Assembly: GCA_018673255.1 (NCBI GenBank)
Contig: JABHDC010000261.1
Location: 1-23,228, forward strand
From: Gemmatimonadota bacterium
GTDB lineage: Bacteria; Latescibacterota; UBA2968; UBA8231
Reading direction: 5' to 3'
Length of the DNA stretch: 23,228 nucleotides
The translations under genes were made by a program, and so were the position numbers. Below, piece after piece: positions 7,406 through 15,805 of the stretch (position 1 is its first letter; each line of letters begins with the position of its first letter). A model generated the notes under the pieces. It was not told where the DNA came from. It did no database searches and saw only the letters and a program-made list of their open reading frames with translations.

Positions 7406-10087
7406 ATGGCTGACAACGACATCTTTGGGGCGCGCACGACGATCGACGCTGGCCCGGCAGGCTCGGGCACGATCTACCGCATCCAGAAACTGGAAGAAGA
7501 CGGCATCGCCGAGGTTTCGCGACTGCCATTTTCGATCCGCATCCTTCTGGAAGCTGCCCTGCGGCAGTGTGACGGATTTGAGATCTCTCGAGAAGACGTC
7601 GAGCGCATCGCCCGCTGGAGCCCCGAGAGCGCCGGCAAGGAAGAGATCCCCTTCAAGCCGGCACGCGTCGTCATGCAGGACTTCACCGGTGTGCCCGCCG
7701 TCGTCGATCTGGCGGCCATGCGCGACGCCATGGTGGAACTGGGTGGTGATCCGAATAAGGTCAATCCGCTCATTCCCGTGGATCTGGTCATCGATCACTC
7801 GGTGCAGGTCGACTATGCGGGTATGGCCAAGGCGCTGGAACTCAACTCCGAACGCGAGTTTTCGCGCAATCGAGAGCGTTATGAATTTCTGCGCTGGGGC
7901 CAGGAAGCCTTCGACAATTTCAGTGTTGTGCCACCGGCCAATGGCATCGTTCACCAGGTGAATCTGGAGTATCTGGCCTCGTGCGTGCAGGCCAAGAGCA
8001 CCGCCGATGGTGAGGAATGGTTGCCCGACAGTCTCGTCGGTACCGACAGCCATACGACCATGATCAATGGACTGGGCGTGGTGGGTTGGGGTGTTGGTGG
8101 CATCGAGGCCGAGGCCGTGATGCTTGGTCAGCCGATCTACATGTTGTTGCCTCACGTGGTTGGCTTCCGTCTCGATGGCGAATTGCCACCGGGCACAACG
8201 GCGACGGATCTCGTGCTGACCGTAACTGAGAAACTGCGGCAGCACGGTGTGGTCGGAAAATTCGTCGAATTCTACGGCCCGGGTCTGGGAAAACTCAGTC
8301 TTGCTGATCGTGCGACGATCGCCAACATGGCGCCCGAATACGGTGCCACGATCGGCATCTTCCCCGTCGATGAAGAGACCCTCGCCTACATGCAGCAGAC
8401 AGGCCGCAAGCCTGCCGTCATCGAACGTGTGCGTGCCTACATGAAGGCGCAGGGCATGCTCTATTCCGCCGATACACCGGATCCGGTGTTTTCCGAGACA
8501 CTGGGTCTCGACATGTCCACCGTCGAACCCAGTCTCGCGGGTCCGACGCGGCCCCAGGATCGGGTCTCTTTGCGGAACATGAAGCCGTCCTTCAAGACCA
8601 CGCTGACCGAGACCCTTGGCCGTGCCGATGATGGCCGTACGGTAGAGGTTGATCTGGGCGACAAGGGCAAGGCGCAACTGCCGGAGGGTGCCGTCGTACT
8701 GGCGGCGATCACGTCCTGTACCAATACGAGCAATCCCTCCGTCATGCTCGGGGCGGGCATGCTCGCCCGCAATGCCGTGGCCAAGGGTTTGAGCGTACCG
8801 AGCTACGTGAAGACGAGTCTGGCCCCCGGATCACGGGTCGTCACCCGTTATCTGGAAGCGGCTGGCCTGGTCGGCGACCTGGAGGCTCTCGGTTTTCACA
8901 CGGTCGGGTATGGCTGCACGACCTGCATCGGCAACTCGGGTCCCTTGCATGAGAGTATCGAAGCGGCGATCGCCGACCACGACCTGGTCGTGTGTTCGGT
9001 CCTGTCGGGGAATCGGAACTTTGAGGGCCGCGTGCATCCCCAGACGCGGGCAAATTATCTGGCTTCGCCTCCTCTGGTTGTCGCCTTCGCCCTGGCGGGT
9101 CGAGCGGATGTTGATTTCGAGAACGAGCCGATCGGTACAGGCCCCGATGGCGATGTTTTCCTGCGCGACATCTGGCCCTCGCAGGATGAGATCCGTGCAG
9201 AGATCGCCAAGTCCGTGCAACCGAAGATGTTCGAGGAAGAGTACGGGAATGTCTTTTCCAGCAACGAGATGTGGAATCAGATTCCCGTCGCAGAGGGCGA
9301 GCGATATACCTGGGACCAGGACAGCACCTACATCCGTCGGCCCACGTTCTTCGAGGGATTGAGCCCCGAAGTTGGCACCATTGGCAAGATCGAGGGGGCT
9401 CGCGTGCTGGCACGACTGGCCAACAGTGTCACCACCGATCACATCTCGCCGGCAGGTTCCATTGCCAAGGATTCGCCGGCAGCCAGATATCTTGAGGCCC
9501 ATGGTGTCGATCGCACCGACTGGAACAGTTACGGTTCACGCCGCGGCAACCACGAGGTCATGGTTCGCGGCACCTTCGCCAACATCCGGATCCGCAATGA
9601 ACTGGTTCCCGGCGTCGAAGGCGGTGTGACGCGTCACATGCCCTCAGACGAGCAGATGACGATCTACGATGCAGCCGAGAGGTACATGAACGATGGTGTA
9701 CCGTCGGTCATTCTGGCGGGTGCCGAATACGGCACCGGTTCCAGTCGTGACTGGGCCGGCAAGGGGCCATTCCTGCAGGGTGTGAAGGCTGTCATCGCAG
9801 AGAGCTACGAACGGATCCATCGCTCGAATCTGATCGGTATGGGTGTCCTGCCGCTGCAGTTCATCGATGGAGAAACGCGTGATTCGCTTGGTCTGACTGG
9901 TGAGGAGGTCTTCGACATCGATATCGATGACTCTCTGCAGGCAGGTCAGGATGTTCGTGTCACGGCCCGGACCGGGAGTGAGGAGACCAGTTTCACCGCC
10001 GTGTGTCGGATCGACACCCCAGTGGAACTCGAATACTACCGCAACGGCGGGATCCTGCAGACTGTCCTGCGTCGCATGGCGAAGTAG
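7406..10087 (+). CDS. acnA: aconitate hydratase A
   Basis: An 893-residue aconitase of the AcnA/IRP1 type, which interconverts citrate and isocitrate in the TCA cycle. The three cysteines that bind the [4Fe-4S] cluster are visible: Cys438 in SCTNTSNPS, and Cys504 and Cys507 in [10 protein letters not shown], within a few positions of those in E. coli AcnA. The N-terminal region has [16 protein letters not shown], and the C-terminal swivel domain has [16 protein letters not shown] and [18 protein letters not shown] 7406 follows AGGA by 6 nt. The length matches the family and no frame problem is seen. The 96-nt gap upstream has a TTGACA at 7332-7337 but no convincing -10. A strong terminator lies about 75 nt downstream. 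Confidence 0.97.
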   Translation: MADNDIFGARTTIDAGPAGSGTIYRIQKLEEDGIAEVSRLPFSIRILLEAALRQCDGFEISREDVERIARWSPESAGKEEIPFKPARVVMQDFTGVPAVVDLAAMRDAMVELGGDPNKVNPLIPVDLVIDHSVQVDYAGMAKALELNSEREFSRNRERYEFLRWGQEAFDNFSVVPPANGIVHQVNLEYLASCVQAKSTADGEEWLPDSLVGTDSHTTMINGLGVVGWGVGGIEAEAVMLGQPIYMLLPHVVGFRLDGELPPGTTATDLVLTVTEKLRQHGVVGKFVEFYGPGLGKLSLADRATIANMAPEYGATIGIFPVDEETLAYMQQTGRKPAVIERVRAYMKAQGMLYSADTPDPVFSETLGLDMSTVEPSLAGPTRPQDRVSLRNMKPSFKTTLTETLGRADDGRTVEVDLGDKGKAQLPEGAVVLAAITSCTNTSNPSVMLGAGMLARNAVAKGLSVPSYVKTSLAPGSRVVTRYLEAAGLVGDLEALGFHTVGYGCTTCIGNSGPLHESIEAAIADHDLVVCSVLSGNRNFEGRVHPQTRANYLASPPLVVAFALAGRADVDFENEPIGTGPDGDVFLRDIWPSQDEIRAEIAKSVQPKMFEEEYGNVFSSNEMWNQIPVAEGERYTWDQDSTYIRRPTFFEGLSPEVGTIGKIEGARVLARLANSVTTDHISPAGSIAKDSPAARYLEAHGVDRTDWNSYGSRRGNHEVMVRGTFANIRIRNELVPGVEGGVTRHMPSDEQMTIYDAAERYMNDGVPSVILAGAEYGTGSSRDWAGKGPFLQGVKAVIAESYERIHRSNLIGMGVLPLQFIDGETRDSLGLTGEEVFDIDIDDSLQAGQDVRVTARTGSEETSFTAVCRIDTPVELEYYRNGGILQTVLRRMAK

Positions 10088-10160
10088 GTCAGCAGGGAAT
10101 CCAGTTGGAGAATTCGCGATCGTGTGCTGAATGGCGCACGGGCATCGCAGATACCATCTT

Positions 10161-10200
10161 AGCGGCCTCGAACCAGATCGGTTTGAGGCCGCTTTTCTCT
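10161..10200 (+). terminator. rho-independent terminator after acnA
   Basis: Arms 10161-10174 (AGCGGCCTCGAACC) and 10180-10193 (GGTTTGAGGCCGCT) pair over 14 positions, including one G-U, around a 5-nt loop, followed by TTTTCTCT. It ends only about 26 nt before the start codon of the next gene. Confidence 0.85.
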
Positions 10201-10225
10201 GTACCCCAGCCGGACGAATGACGCG

Positions 10226-11467
10226 ATGACGAGCACATCGGATTTTACGATCACGAACATCGAACGATGGCGCCTCAATGTGCCTTTCCACGAGCGCTGT
10301 GCTCACACCGTGGACATCCGCGTGCCGGGCTGGTCCGTCGTGGATCTGTATCGGGTCACCCTCGCCTCCGGTGCCATCGGCGTGGGGGAGACCCTCGACA
10401 ACTACACCTGGGGCCGGATCGAAGATGATGGTGCCACGTCCCACGTCGGCGACAATGCCATGGAATTGATGTGGCAGGATTCTCTTGGTGCCGGACTGCA
10501 GATGGCCATCTTCGACGCCGTGGGGCAGACGGCCCAGGTGCCGATCCACCGATTGCTTGGTGTACAGCATCGTGAGGCGGTCCCTGTGTCGTGGTGGGCA
10601 CAGGACATGGCACCCCGACTGTGGGCGGCCGAGGCGACGGCGGCCGAGGCGAATGGCTTCACGACGATGAAGGTGAAGGCGCGCCCCTGGTTCGATATCG
10701 AAGACCAGCTCGAAGCGGTGAGTGAAGCCACATCCAATCACTTTCAGCTCGATGCCGACTTCAATGGTCTGTTGCTCGGTGTCGATCAGGCGGCGCCCTT
10801 GTTGCGACGCCTCGAAGAGACCTTTCCCGTCCTGGCCATTCTCGAATCACCGATCCCGCAGGATGATGTGGCCGGCAATGCGGCGTTGCGACGGAAGATC
10901 GTCAGCCCCATTGCCATGCATTTCGGGTCTCCGCCGGTCATGACGGCCATCAGCGAGGGGGTCTGTGATGGATTTGTGATCGGCGGCGGCGCCACCACGG
11001 TCATGAGCCAGGGGACGATCGCCGGTCAGGCGAAGATGCCCTTCTGGCTGCAAATGGTGGGCACGGGCCTGACGACGACCTTTGCCGCTCATCTGGGCGC
11101 CGTCCTCACGCAGGCCCGTTGGCCGGCGATTCCCTGCATCAACATCTACAGTCACACCTTGCTCAAGGAATTCGAGGTGACCGGCGGACACCTGCAGGTG
11201 CCGGATGCGCCGGGTCTGGGTGTTGATCTCGACTGGGATGCGATCGAAGGTTTCCGCGTGGCCGACGACTTCAAGCGCCCGGCACCGCGCGAAATCCACA
11301 CGATTCACTGGCCCGATGGTCGGCAGAGCCACTACCCGAATGGCAGCTATCGCGAAGAGTTCCTCGCCGGAAAGCTACCAGGATTTCTACCCGGTGTCCG
11401 CCTCGAGCGGGGACTGGATGACGAGTCTGAGGAATTCGATCGTCGCTACCAGGAGCTCTTTGGCTGA
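10226..11467 (+). CDS. enolase-superfamily (mandelate racemase / muconate lactonizing enzyme-like) protein
   Basis: A 413-residue protein with the two-domain layout of the enolase superfamily: an N-terminal capping domain (about 1-130) and a barrel with MKVKAR (Lys149, Lys151), DADFN (Asp176/Asp178) and LESPIPQ (Glu207). Members abstract the proton next to a carboxylate using Mg2+. The third metal ligand, normally Glu or Asp about 25 residues after the second, falls in PIAMHFGSP, where His232 stands and no acid is nearby. Later segments (GVCDGFVIGGGAT, QMVGTGLTTTFAAHLGAVL) still follow the family pattern. ATG 10226 is the only sensible start but has no clear ribosome-binding site. It may be a dehydratase, epimerase or o-succinylbenzoate-synthase-like enzyme; substrate unknown. 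Confidence 0.75.
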   Translation: MTSTSDFTITNIERWRLNVPFHERCAHTVDIRVPGWSVVDLYRVTLASGAIGVGETLDNYTWGRIEDDGATSHVGDNAMELMWQDSLGAGLQMAIFDAVGQTAQVPIHRLLGVQHREAVPVSWWAQDMAPRLWAAEATAAEANGFTTMKVKARPWFDIEDQLEAVSEATSNHFQLDADFNGLLLGVDQAAPLLRRLEETFPVLAILESPIPQDDVAGNAALRRKIVSPIAMHFGSPPVMTAISEGVCDGFVIGGGATTVMSQGTIAGQAKMPFWLQMVGTGLTTTFAAHLGAVLTQARWPAIPCINIYSHTLLKEFEVTGGHLQVPDAPGLGVDLDWDAIEGFRVADDFKRPAPREIHTIHWPDGRQSHYPNGSYREEFLAGKLPGFLPGVRLERGLDDESEEFDRRYQELFG

Positions 11468-11529
11468 GGGGCACAGTGCGTGGTTGCAAGGCATCTGTAG
11501 CACCTGACGCCGGACCTCGGCACCGCGGA

Positions 11530-11712
11530 TAGTGCCCTGTTAAGAAGTAATCCTTGTATTCGGCCGCCGATCCATCCTGGCTCACCGTGTTGCGCTCCCT
11601 CGATGGGTCCCACTGACCCACATCGGTCGCGCGCCTTGTGAGCCAGGCGCCGGAGATCCTGCGGATCTCATACGCCCGAATTTCACAAGGCTGACTCCTT
11701 AACAGGGCACTA
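11530..11712. mobile_element. 183-bp near-palindromic MITE-like element / foldback between convergent genes
   Basis: The ends are perfect 15-bp inverted repeats: TAGTGCCCTGTTAAG (11530-11544) and CTTAACAGGGCACTA (11698-11712). The match continues inward imperfectly: AGT, CCTTGT, ATTCGG, GATCC, then CCTGGCTCAC against GTGAGCCAGG, with a central GGGTC-5 nt-GACCC hairpin (11605-11619). Both ends carry TA, which could be a TA target duplication as in IS630/Tc1-type MITEs. No transposase is encoded. The right end overlaps the last codon of rsmE. It could instead be a large bidirectional terminator; a single copy cannot settle this. Confidence 0.6.
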
Positions 11713-12426
11713 GAACACGCGGAGCTTTTCCAACACGATGGCGAGTCCCGCAATGCAGGCGGTCTCCGTCTTCAGCACTCTGGGACCCATGTGCATCAGC
11801 TCAAAGCTCTGGTCCCGCAGAAGGTCGCGCTCAGCGGCGGACCAGCCACGCTCTGAACCGACGGCCAGTGTGCAGTGTTTCGCCACCGGTTCGTAGGATC
11901 GCAGAGAGTGGGTGGCCTCGTAGTTATCCAGGGCCAGCCGGTCCGTTGCGCCCGTCAGCGACTCAAGGCAGGCTGCCACCGAGTCGTGCAGTCGAACCTC
12001 CGGCAACCGGGTACTGAAGGCCTGCTGGGCACCCTCCAGCAGCAGGCGCTCGTATTCACCACCGGCCCATAGTCGACTCTTCAGATACGATTGTTCTCCC
12101 TTGTCGGTGGCGGTGAAGTGCAACTCACCGACGCCGAGGGTGGTCAGATCCTTGAGCATGCGCCGGCAACTCGGGGGCCGGGGCAGACCGATGATCATCG
12201 ACACGGGATGCAGCGCCTCGGTCACCTGGGTGAACTCAAAAGCCAGCCCCATCTCCCGTTCATCAACAGCCGTGATCCTCGCCTTGCCCATGGGTCCATT
12301 GATGAGGCCCACGTCGAGTGTGTCGCCTATGCCGAATCCGAGCACTTCCACGATATGAGCCGCGCGTGGATCCTGACGTGGCAGGGGCGTAGCCAACTCC
12401 CCTTCGGCAAAGAGGATGACGTTCAA
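11710..12426 (-). CDS. rsmE: 16S rRNA (uracil-1498-N3)-methyltransferase
   Basis: A 238-residue SPOUT-class methyltransferase that methylates U1498 of 16S rRNA. The N-terminal PUA-like domain includes HIVEVLGFGIGD. The catalytic domain has LTTLGVGELHF (about 94-104) and the C-terminal knot: VGSERGWS (189-196), where most RsmE have GPEGG, and MGPRVLKTETA (213-223), the usual LGxRILRxETA. The length is normal. The start is TTG (12426-12424), with the sequence TTGA shared with the stop of the oxygenase gene upstream, so translation is probably coupled. The stop TAG (11712-11710) is formed by the end of the palindromic element. The GSERG variant makes the precise target slightly uncertain. Confidence 0.88.
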   Translation of the reverse strand: MNVILFAEGELATPLPRQDPRAAHIVEVLGFGIGDTLDVGLINGPMGKARITAVDEREMGLAFEFTQVTEALHPVSMIIGLPRPPSCRRMLKDLTTLGVGELHFTATDKGEQSYLKSRLWAGGEYERLLLEGAQQAFSTRLPEVRLHDSVAACLESLTGATDRLALDNYEATHSLRSYEPVAKHCTLAVGSERGWSAAERDLLRDQSFELMHMGPRVLKTETACIAGLAIVLEKLRVF

Positions 12427-13214
12427 GCGCTGGCCAGATTCAGTTCGTCAGCGTGCGCGGCAATCGCCTCGCGCAGCTGCGAATCCGAGAAAGGCTCGAC
12501 CCGATTCATCTGTGGTGGTTCGGGCAGCATCCAGATATTCGTCGATGGCACATAGGCGTAGACCATCGACCAGCGTCCCGTCTGGGAGTGGTTGGCATTG
12601 GAGGCGTGCAGGGCATTGCCATGGAAGATGAGGGCAGAACCCGGTGACAGTTCGCAATGGACCTCCTCCATCTGTTCCAGGGCCAGTTCCACGCGTTGTG
12701 GATCGGCGGCCAACTGCGAGCCGAGTCCCGTGTGTTCGAGGCGACCCAGTCGACTGGAGCCACGCACCACCCGCAGGCAGCCATTGTCTCGCGTCGCTGG
12801 ATCCAGGGCTACCATGACGCTGACAAAATCCGGATAGAAGAACTCCTTGTAGTGATAGCCGTAGTCCTGGTGCCAGGCCCAACCCCCGGTATTTGGATCC
12901 TTGCGCATGTTGAGCGAGTAGTAGTGATCGATCGGGCTTGAATAGATCTGTTCGAGTGGTCCCACGATGCGCTGGCTTTGCGCCAGGGCACTGTAGGCAT
13001 CGGGTCCCAATGCTGGCCGGTAGACGAGTCGCGTGTGCAACCCCTCGTCTCCGTCAAAGTTCGCGTTCTCCTTTGTCTCTCTTGCCAGTCTTGGATCGGC
13101 ACGCCAGATGGCAAGAATTTGCTCGACCTCTGCCTGGTCGATTACATCCTCGAGGATCAGGTATCCATCTGTGTGGTATTGATCGATCTGGTCCTGGGTT
13201 AGTGATGGTGACAT
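12423..13214 (-). CDS. phytanoyl-CoA dioxygenase (PhyH) family oxygenase
   Basis: A 263-residue protein of the Fe(II)/2-oxoglutarate-dependent PhyH family, which hydroxylates small molecules such as acyl-CoAs, ectoine or halogenation substrates. The iron triad is visible: WHQDYGYH gives His115 and Asp117, and FHGNALHASNAN gives the distal His203; Arg214 in GRWSMVYAY is placed to bind 2-oxoglutarate. The N-terminus (QIDQYHTDGYLILEDVI) is typical of the family. A GTG at 13220 is in frame, but ATG 13214 stands 7 nt after AGGA and is preferred. The stop overlaps the rsmE start by 4 nt. The gene is divergent from the YdeI-family gene. Substrate cannot be predicted. Confidence 0.88.
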   Translation of the reverse strand: MSPSLTQDQIDQYHTDGYLILEDVIDQAEVEQILAIWRADPRLARETKENANFDGDEGLHTRLVYRPALGPDAYSALAQSQRIVGPLEQIYSSPIDHYYSLNMRKDPNTGGWAWHQDYGYHYKEFFYPDFVSVMVALDPATRDNGCLRVVRGSSRLGRLEHTGLGSQLAADPQRVELALEQMEEVHCELSPGSALIFHGNALHASNANHSQTGRWSMVYAYVPSTNIWMLPEPPQMNRVEPFSDSQLREAIAAHADELNLASA

Positions 13215-13422
13215 GCTCACATCCTGTTGGTCGGCAAGTGAAAGAGGCCATAGAAGATTACGCTCGCCGTCCCCACGCGGCTACCGGCACAAACGGTTGA
13301 CACCACCTCCCCGGGCTCAGGATGTTCCACCAGAGGAACACTGATCAGATGATGAGAGAACCAGTGATGCGAGGCAACGAGGATTCCATGTGTGGACGTG
13401 ACGCAGGTGCAGGGCGTGTACC

Positions 13423-13977
13423 GTGATCGAGCTGGAACTCAAGAATCGCGCTGCCTGGCGCCGGTGGCTGGGGAAGAATCATTCCAGTGTCCGAGAAGTG
13501 TGGGTCGTGTTCTACAAGAAACACACGGGTAAGGAGGGGCTCACCTACGACGAGTTGGTGGAAGAAGCCCTCTGCTTTGGCTGGATCGACAGCATCATCA
13601 AACGGCTGGATGATGATCGCTATGCACGCAAGGTGACACCCCGTACGAATCTCGCGAAGTGGTCGGCAACCAATCTGCGGCGTGTTCGCCAACTCACCGA
13701 TGATGGGCGCATGACGTCGGTTGGCCTGGCGAAAATACCATCAGACGTCGAGGCCCTGCCTGCCGTATCGAGCCGACCCCTCGAGGTGCCGTCTTTCATG
13801 GCTGATGCTCTGGCCCAGCATCCGGTGGCGCAGGCGTTCTTTGAATCCCTCGCGCCCTCCTACCGGCGCAACTTCATCCACTGGATCAGTTCGGCCAAGC
13901 GAGAGGAAACACGGGCGCGCCGACTCGCCGAGGCCATCGCTCTGCTGTCAGAGGAGAAGAAACTGGGCATGAAGTGA
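13423..13977 (+). CDS. YdeI/OmdA-family protein
   Basis: A 184-residue protein of the YdeI/OmpD-associated family. Seen are the N-terminal segment RAAWRRWLGKNH, VWVVFYKKHTG, the signature YDELVEEALCFGWIDSIIKRLDDDRYARKVTPR (residues about 43-75), NLAKWSATNLRRV, and a C-terminal helix pair (FIHWISSAKREETRARRLAEAI). Some annotated members are called bacteriocin-protection proteins, but the biochemical role is not established. The start is GTG 13423 with AGGG about 9 nt upstream. The gene stands alone, diverging from the PhyH gene and converging with the isochorismatase-family gene; the 100-nt gap downstream has only weak hairpins. Confidence 0.85.
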   Translation: MIELELKNRAAWRRWLGKNHSSVREVWVVFYKKHTGKEGLTYDELVEEALCFGWIDSIIKRLDDDRYARKVTPRTNLAKWSATNLRRVRQLTDDGRMTSVGLAKIPSDVEALPAVSSRPLEVPSFMADALAQHPVAQAFFESLAPSYRRNFIHWISSAKREETRARRLAEAIALLSEEKKLGMK

Positions 13978-14077
13978 GCGAACCGGCCTCGCGTCACCCC
14001 GATGTCACAGTTCTTCAAAACACCCGGAGCGGAAACCACTGCTCGCCCGTGCCGTCAACTGTGGGCGACGGCCCTAT

Positions 14078-14617
14078 CTAGCGAACCAATCGCGAGATCT
14101 GCTTGAACTGCTCGCTGCCCGCTTCACGCAGCAACTCGAACAAGCACATCTCGACAGACGACATGGATGCACCCATCGATTCCATGCGCTTGAGCCCGAG
14201 CCGGCAATTGGCCTCGGTTCGGGAAGACACGGCGTCGGCGATGATCTCTACTTCATGGCCACTGGCCAGCAGATCGCGTGTCGTCTGGTAGACGCAGACA
14301 TGACTCTCGATGCCGGCCACGATCGCCTGCCGGCGACCTGTTGCCGCCAGAGCTTCGATGAACCGGGGTTCGCCGCAGGCGCTGAAGCTCGTCTTGGCGA
14401 TGGGCTCCAGTCCGTCGAGAATTCCGGCGATCTGCGGCACCGTCGGGCCCAGCCCTTTTGGATACTGTTCCAGCCACAGGATTGGCAATTCGAGGATGCG
14501 AGCGCCCTGTAGAAGGATCTGCAGGTTCTGATAGAGGCGATCGCGCTCGAACATGAGCGATGCCAGTTTGCCCTGTACGTCGATGAGGACGACGGCGGCC
14601 TTGTCGACAGTCAGCAT
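14078..14617 (-). CDS. isochorismatase-family cysteine hydrolase
   Basis: A 179-residue protein of the isochorismatase/nicotinamidase-like superfamily. The catalytic triad is readable: Asp13 in VLIDVQGK, Lys75 in IAKTSFSA and Cys108 in GIESHVCVYQT, the last with the cis-peptide-containing loop just before it. The short length and the absence of the nicotinamidase metal-site pattern place it nearer the YcaC-like hydrolases of unknown substrate. It is the last gene of a probable three-gene minus-strand operon, 26 nt after the DgoD-like gene. The start at 14617 has only a weak ribosome-binding site, and an eight-codon mini-ORF (14637-14611) overlaps it. Confidence 0.85.
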   Translation of the reverse strand: MLTVDKAAVVLIDVQGKLASLMFERDRLYQNLQILLQGARILELPILWLEQYPKGLGPTVPQIAGILDGLEPIAKTSFSACGEPRFIEALAATGRRQAIVAGIESHVCVYQTTRDLLASGHEVEIIADAVSSRTEANCRLGLKRMESMGASMSSVEMCLFELLREAGSEQFKQISRLVR

Positions 14618-14643
14618 GATGGTTCAGCTCTCAGCATGACAGT

Positions 14644-15789
14644 CTAGATGTACCCTGTCGCGCCGTCGGGCCGCACGGGGCAGGTGCGCTGCCAGTGGAT
14701 GTATTCGTTGTCCGTGATGGCATCTTCATTCACATCCACGCCCAGTCCCGGACGATCGGGGCGCAGTGTCAGATACCCATCCTCGGGCATGTAGGGTTCG
14801 TCCACCCACTGTCCCCAATCTGTTTCGGTGGGGATCAGATACTCCAGGATCGTGAAATTGTGCGTTGCGGCGGCGAAGTGCACGTTGACGGCTGTTGCCA
14901 GGGGACCCATCGGGTTGTGAGGGGCCACGCTCACGTAGTGGGCCTCAGCGATGGCGGCGATCTTACGCATCTCCAGCAGGCCCCCGCAGATGCAGACGTC
15001 GGGTTGGATGATATCCGCCCCATTGGCAGCGATCAGATCGAGGAACTCGAATCGGCCATACAGGCTTTCACCGGTGGCGAGTGGCACTCGCATCTGTTCC
15101 CGTAGACGCGCCCATTGGGGCACGTTCTCGGGGCGCAGGGGTTCCTCATAGAACATCGGATCATAGGGTGCCAGGGCATCGGCCAGCTGCAGGGCCTTGA
15201 TGGGTTCGAAGATCTTAGCGTGTGGATCGAAGGCGAATTCCCAGTCATCGGGTGTATTCGTGCGCAATTCCTCGAAGTATTTGGCTGCCTCTGAACAGAC
15301 CTGACCCCAGCGACTGGCATCCGGATCCAGCTTGTACGGGCTCGTCTTGAAGGCAGTGAAACCGTATTCCTCATTGAGCCGGCGAGCGGCATCGGCCGCC
15401 TCTTTGCCATCGCGTCCGCCGATGCCACGGTAGACGCGGATCCGGTCGCGCACGTGTCCACCGAGCAACATGTAGACGGGCAGTCCCGCAGCTTTCCCGG
15501 AGATATCCCAGAGGGCGTGATCGAGGGCCGAGATGGCCGGCAGGCCCACACCACCAGGGGGAAAGCGGAACTGCTGCGCCAGCTTCATCATGATGAATTC
15601 GATGCGGCGCGGATCCTCGCCACCGATCATCTCAAACAGGTAATCCGCGACGGGTTCGACGGAGAGATCCGGGCCGGTCGAATAGGCTTCACCCCAACCG
15701 TAGATGCCTTCGTCTGTCTCGACTTTGATCAGCGCCCGCGGCCGATTACCGAAACGGGCAACGAAGGTCTTGATCGCCGTGATCTTCAT
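14644..15789 (-). CDS. mandelate racemase-family sugar-acid dehydratase, D-galactonate dehydratase-like
   Basis: A 381-residue enolase-superfamily enzyme, almost the same length as E. coli DgoD (382). It starts MKITAIKTFVARFG and has VETDEGIYGWGE in the capping domain. The barrel carries FDPH (Asp188 metal ligand, His190 likely acid), FYEEP (Glu215/216), TGESL (Glu241) and APHNPMGP (His291, likely base), so the metal site is complete, unlike the paralogue at 10226-11467. Members dehydrate galactonate, gluconate or related aldonates to 2-keto-3-deoxy acids in the cytoplasm. ATG 15789 has GAGAG 9 nt upstream and lies 16 nt after the GH88-like stop. The exact sugar acid is not certain, so no symbol is given. 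Confidence 0.85.
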   Translation of the reverse strand: MKITAIKTFVARFGNRPRALIKVETDEGIYGWGEAYSTGPDLSVEPVADYLFEMIGGEDPRRIEFIMMKLAQQFRFPPGGVGLPAISALDHALWDISGKAAGLPVYMLLGGHVRDRIRVYRGIGGRDGKEAADAARRLNEEYGFTAFKTSPYKLDPDASRWGQVCSEAAKYFEELRTNTPDDWEFAFDPHAKIFEPIKALQLADALAPYDPMFYEEPLRPENVPQWARLREQMRVPLATGESLYGRFEFLDLIAANGADIIQPDVCICGGLLEMRKIAAIAEAHYVSVAPHNPMGPLATAVNVHFAAATHNFTILEYLIPTETDWGQWVDEPYMPEDGYLTLRPDRPGLGVDVNEDAITDNEYIHWQRTCPVRPDGATGYI

Positions 15790-15805
15790 GAGACCAATCT
15801 CTCTC

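Noticed and set aside
7361..8677. A 438-codon open frame antisense to acnA
   Set aside because: It lies entirely opposite a certain gene, has no recognisable domain, and is explained by the GC-rich codon pattern of acnA.
9644..10741. A 365-codon minus-strand open frame spanning the acnA terminator
   Set aside because: It overlaps acnA, the terminator and the enolase-superfamily gene on the opposite strand and shows no family pattern.
11271..11753. A 160-codon minus-strand frame across the palindromic element
   Set aside because: It combines the element with antisense of the enolase-superfamily gene; it was used only to reason about the rsmE stop, not called as a gene.
13323..13340. Short inverted repeat TGTTCC-6 nt-GGAACA in the gap between the PhyH and YdeI genes
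   Set aside because: Six-bp arms in a 208-bp gap are easily due to chance, and no matching regulator is adjacent.
13984..14077. Possible terminator between the YdeI and isochorismatase-family genes
   Set aside because: Only competing 6-bp stems (TCGCCC/GGGCGA and GCCGTC/GACGGC) without a T-tract.
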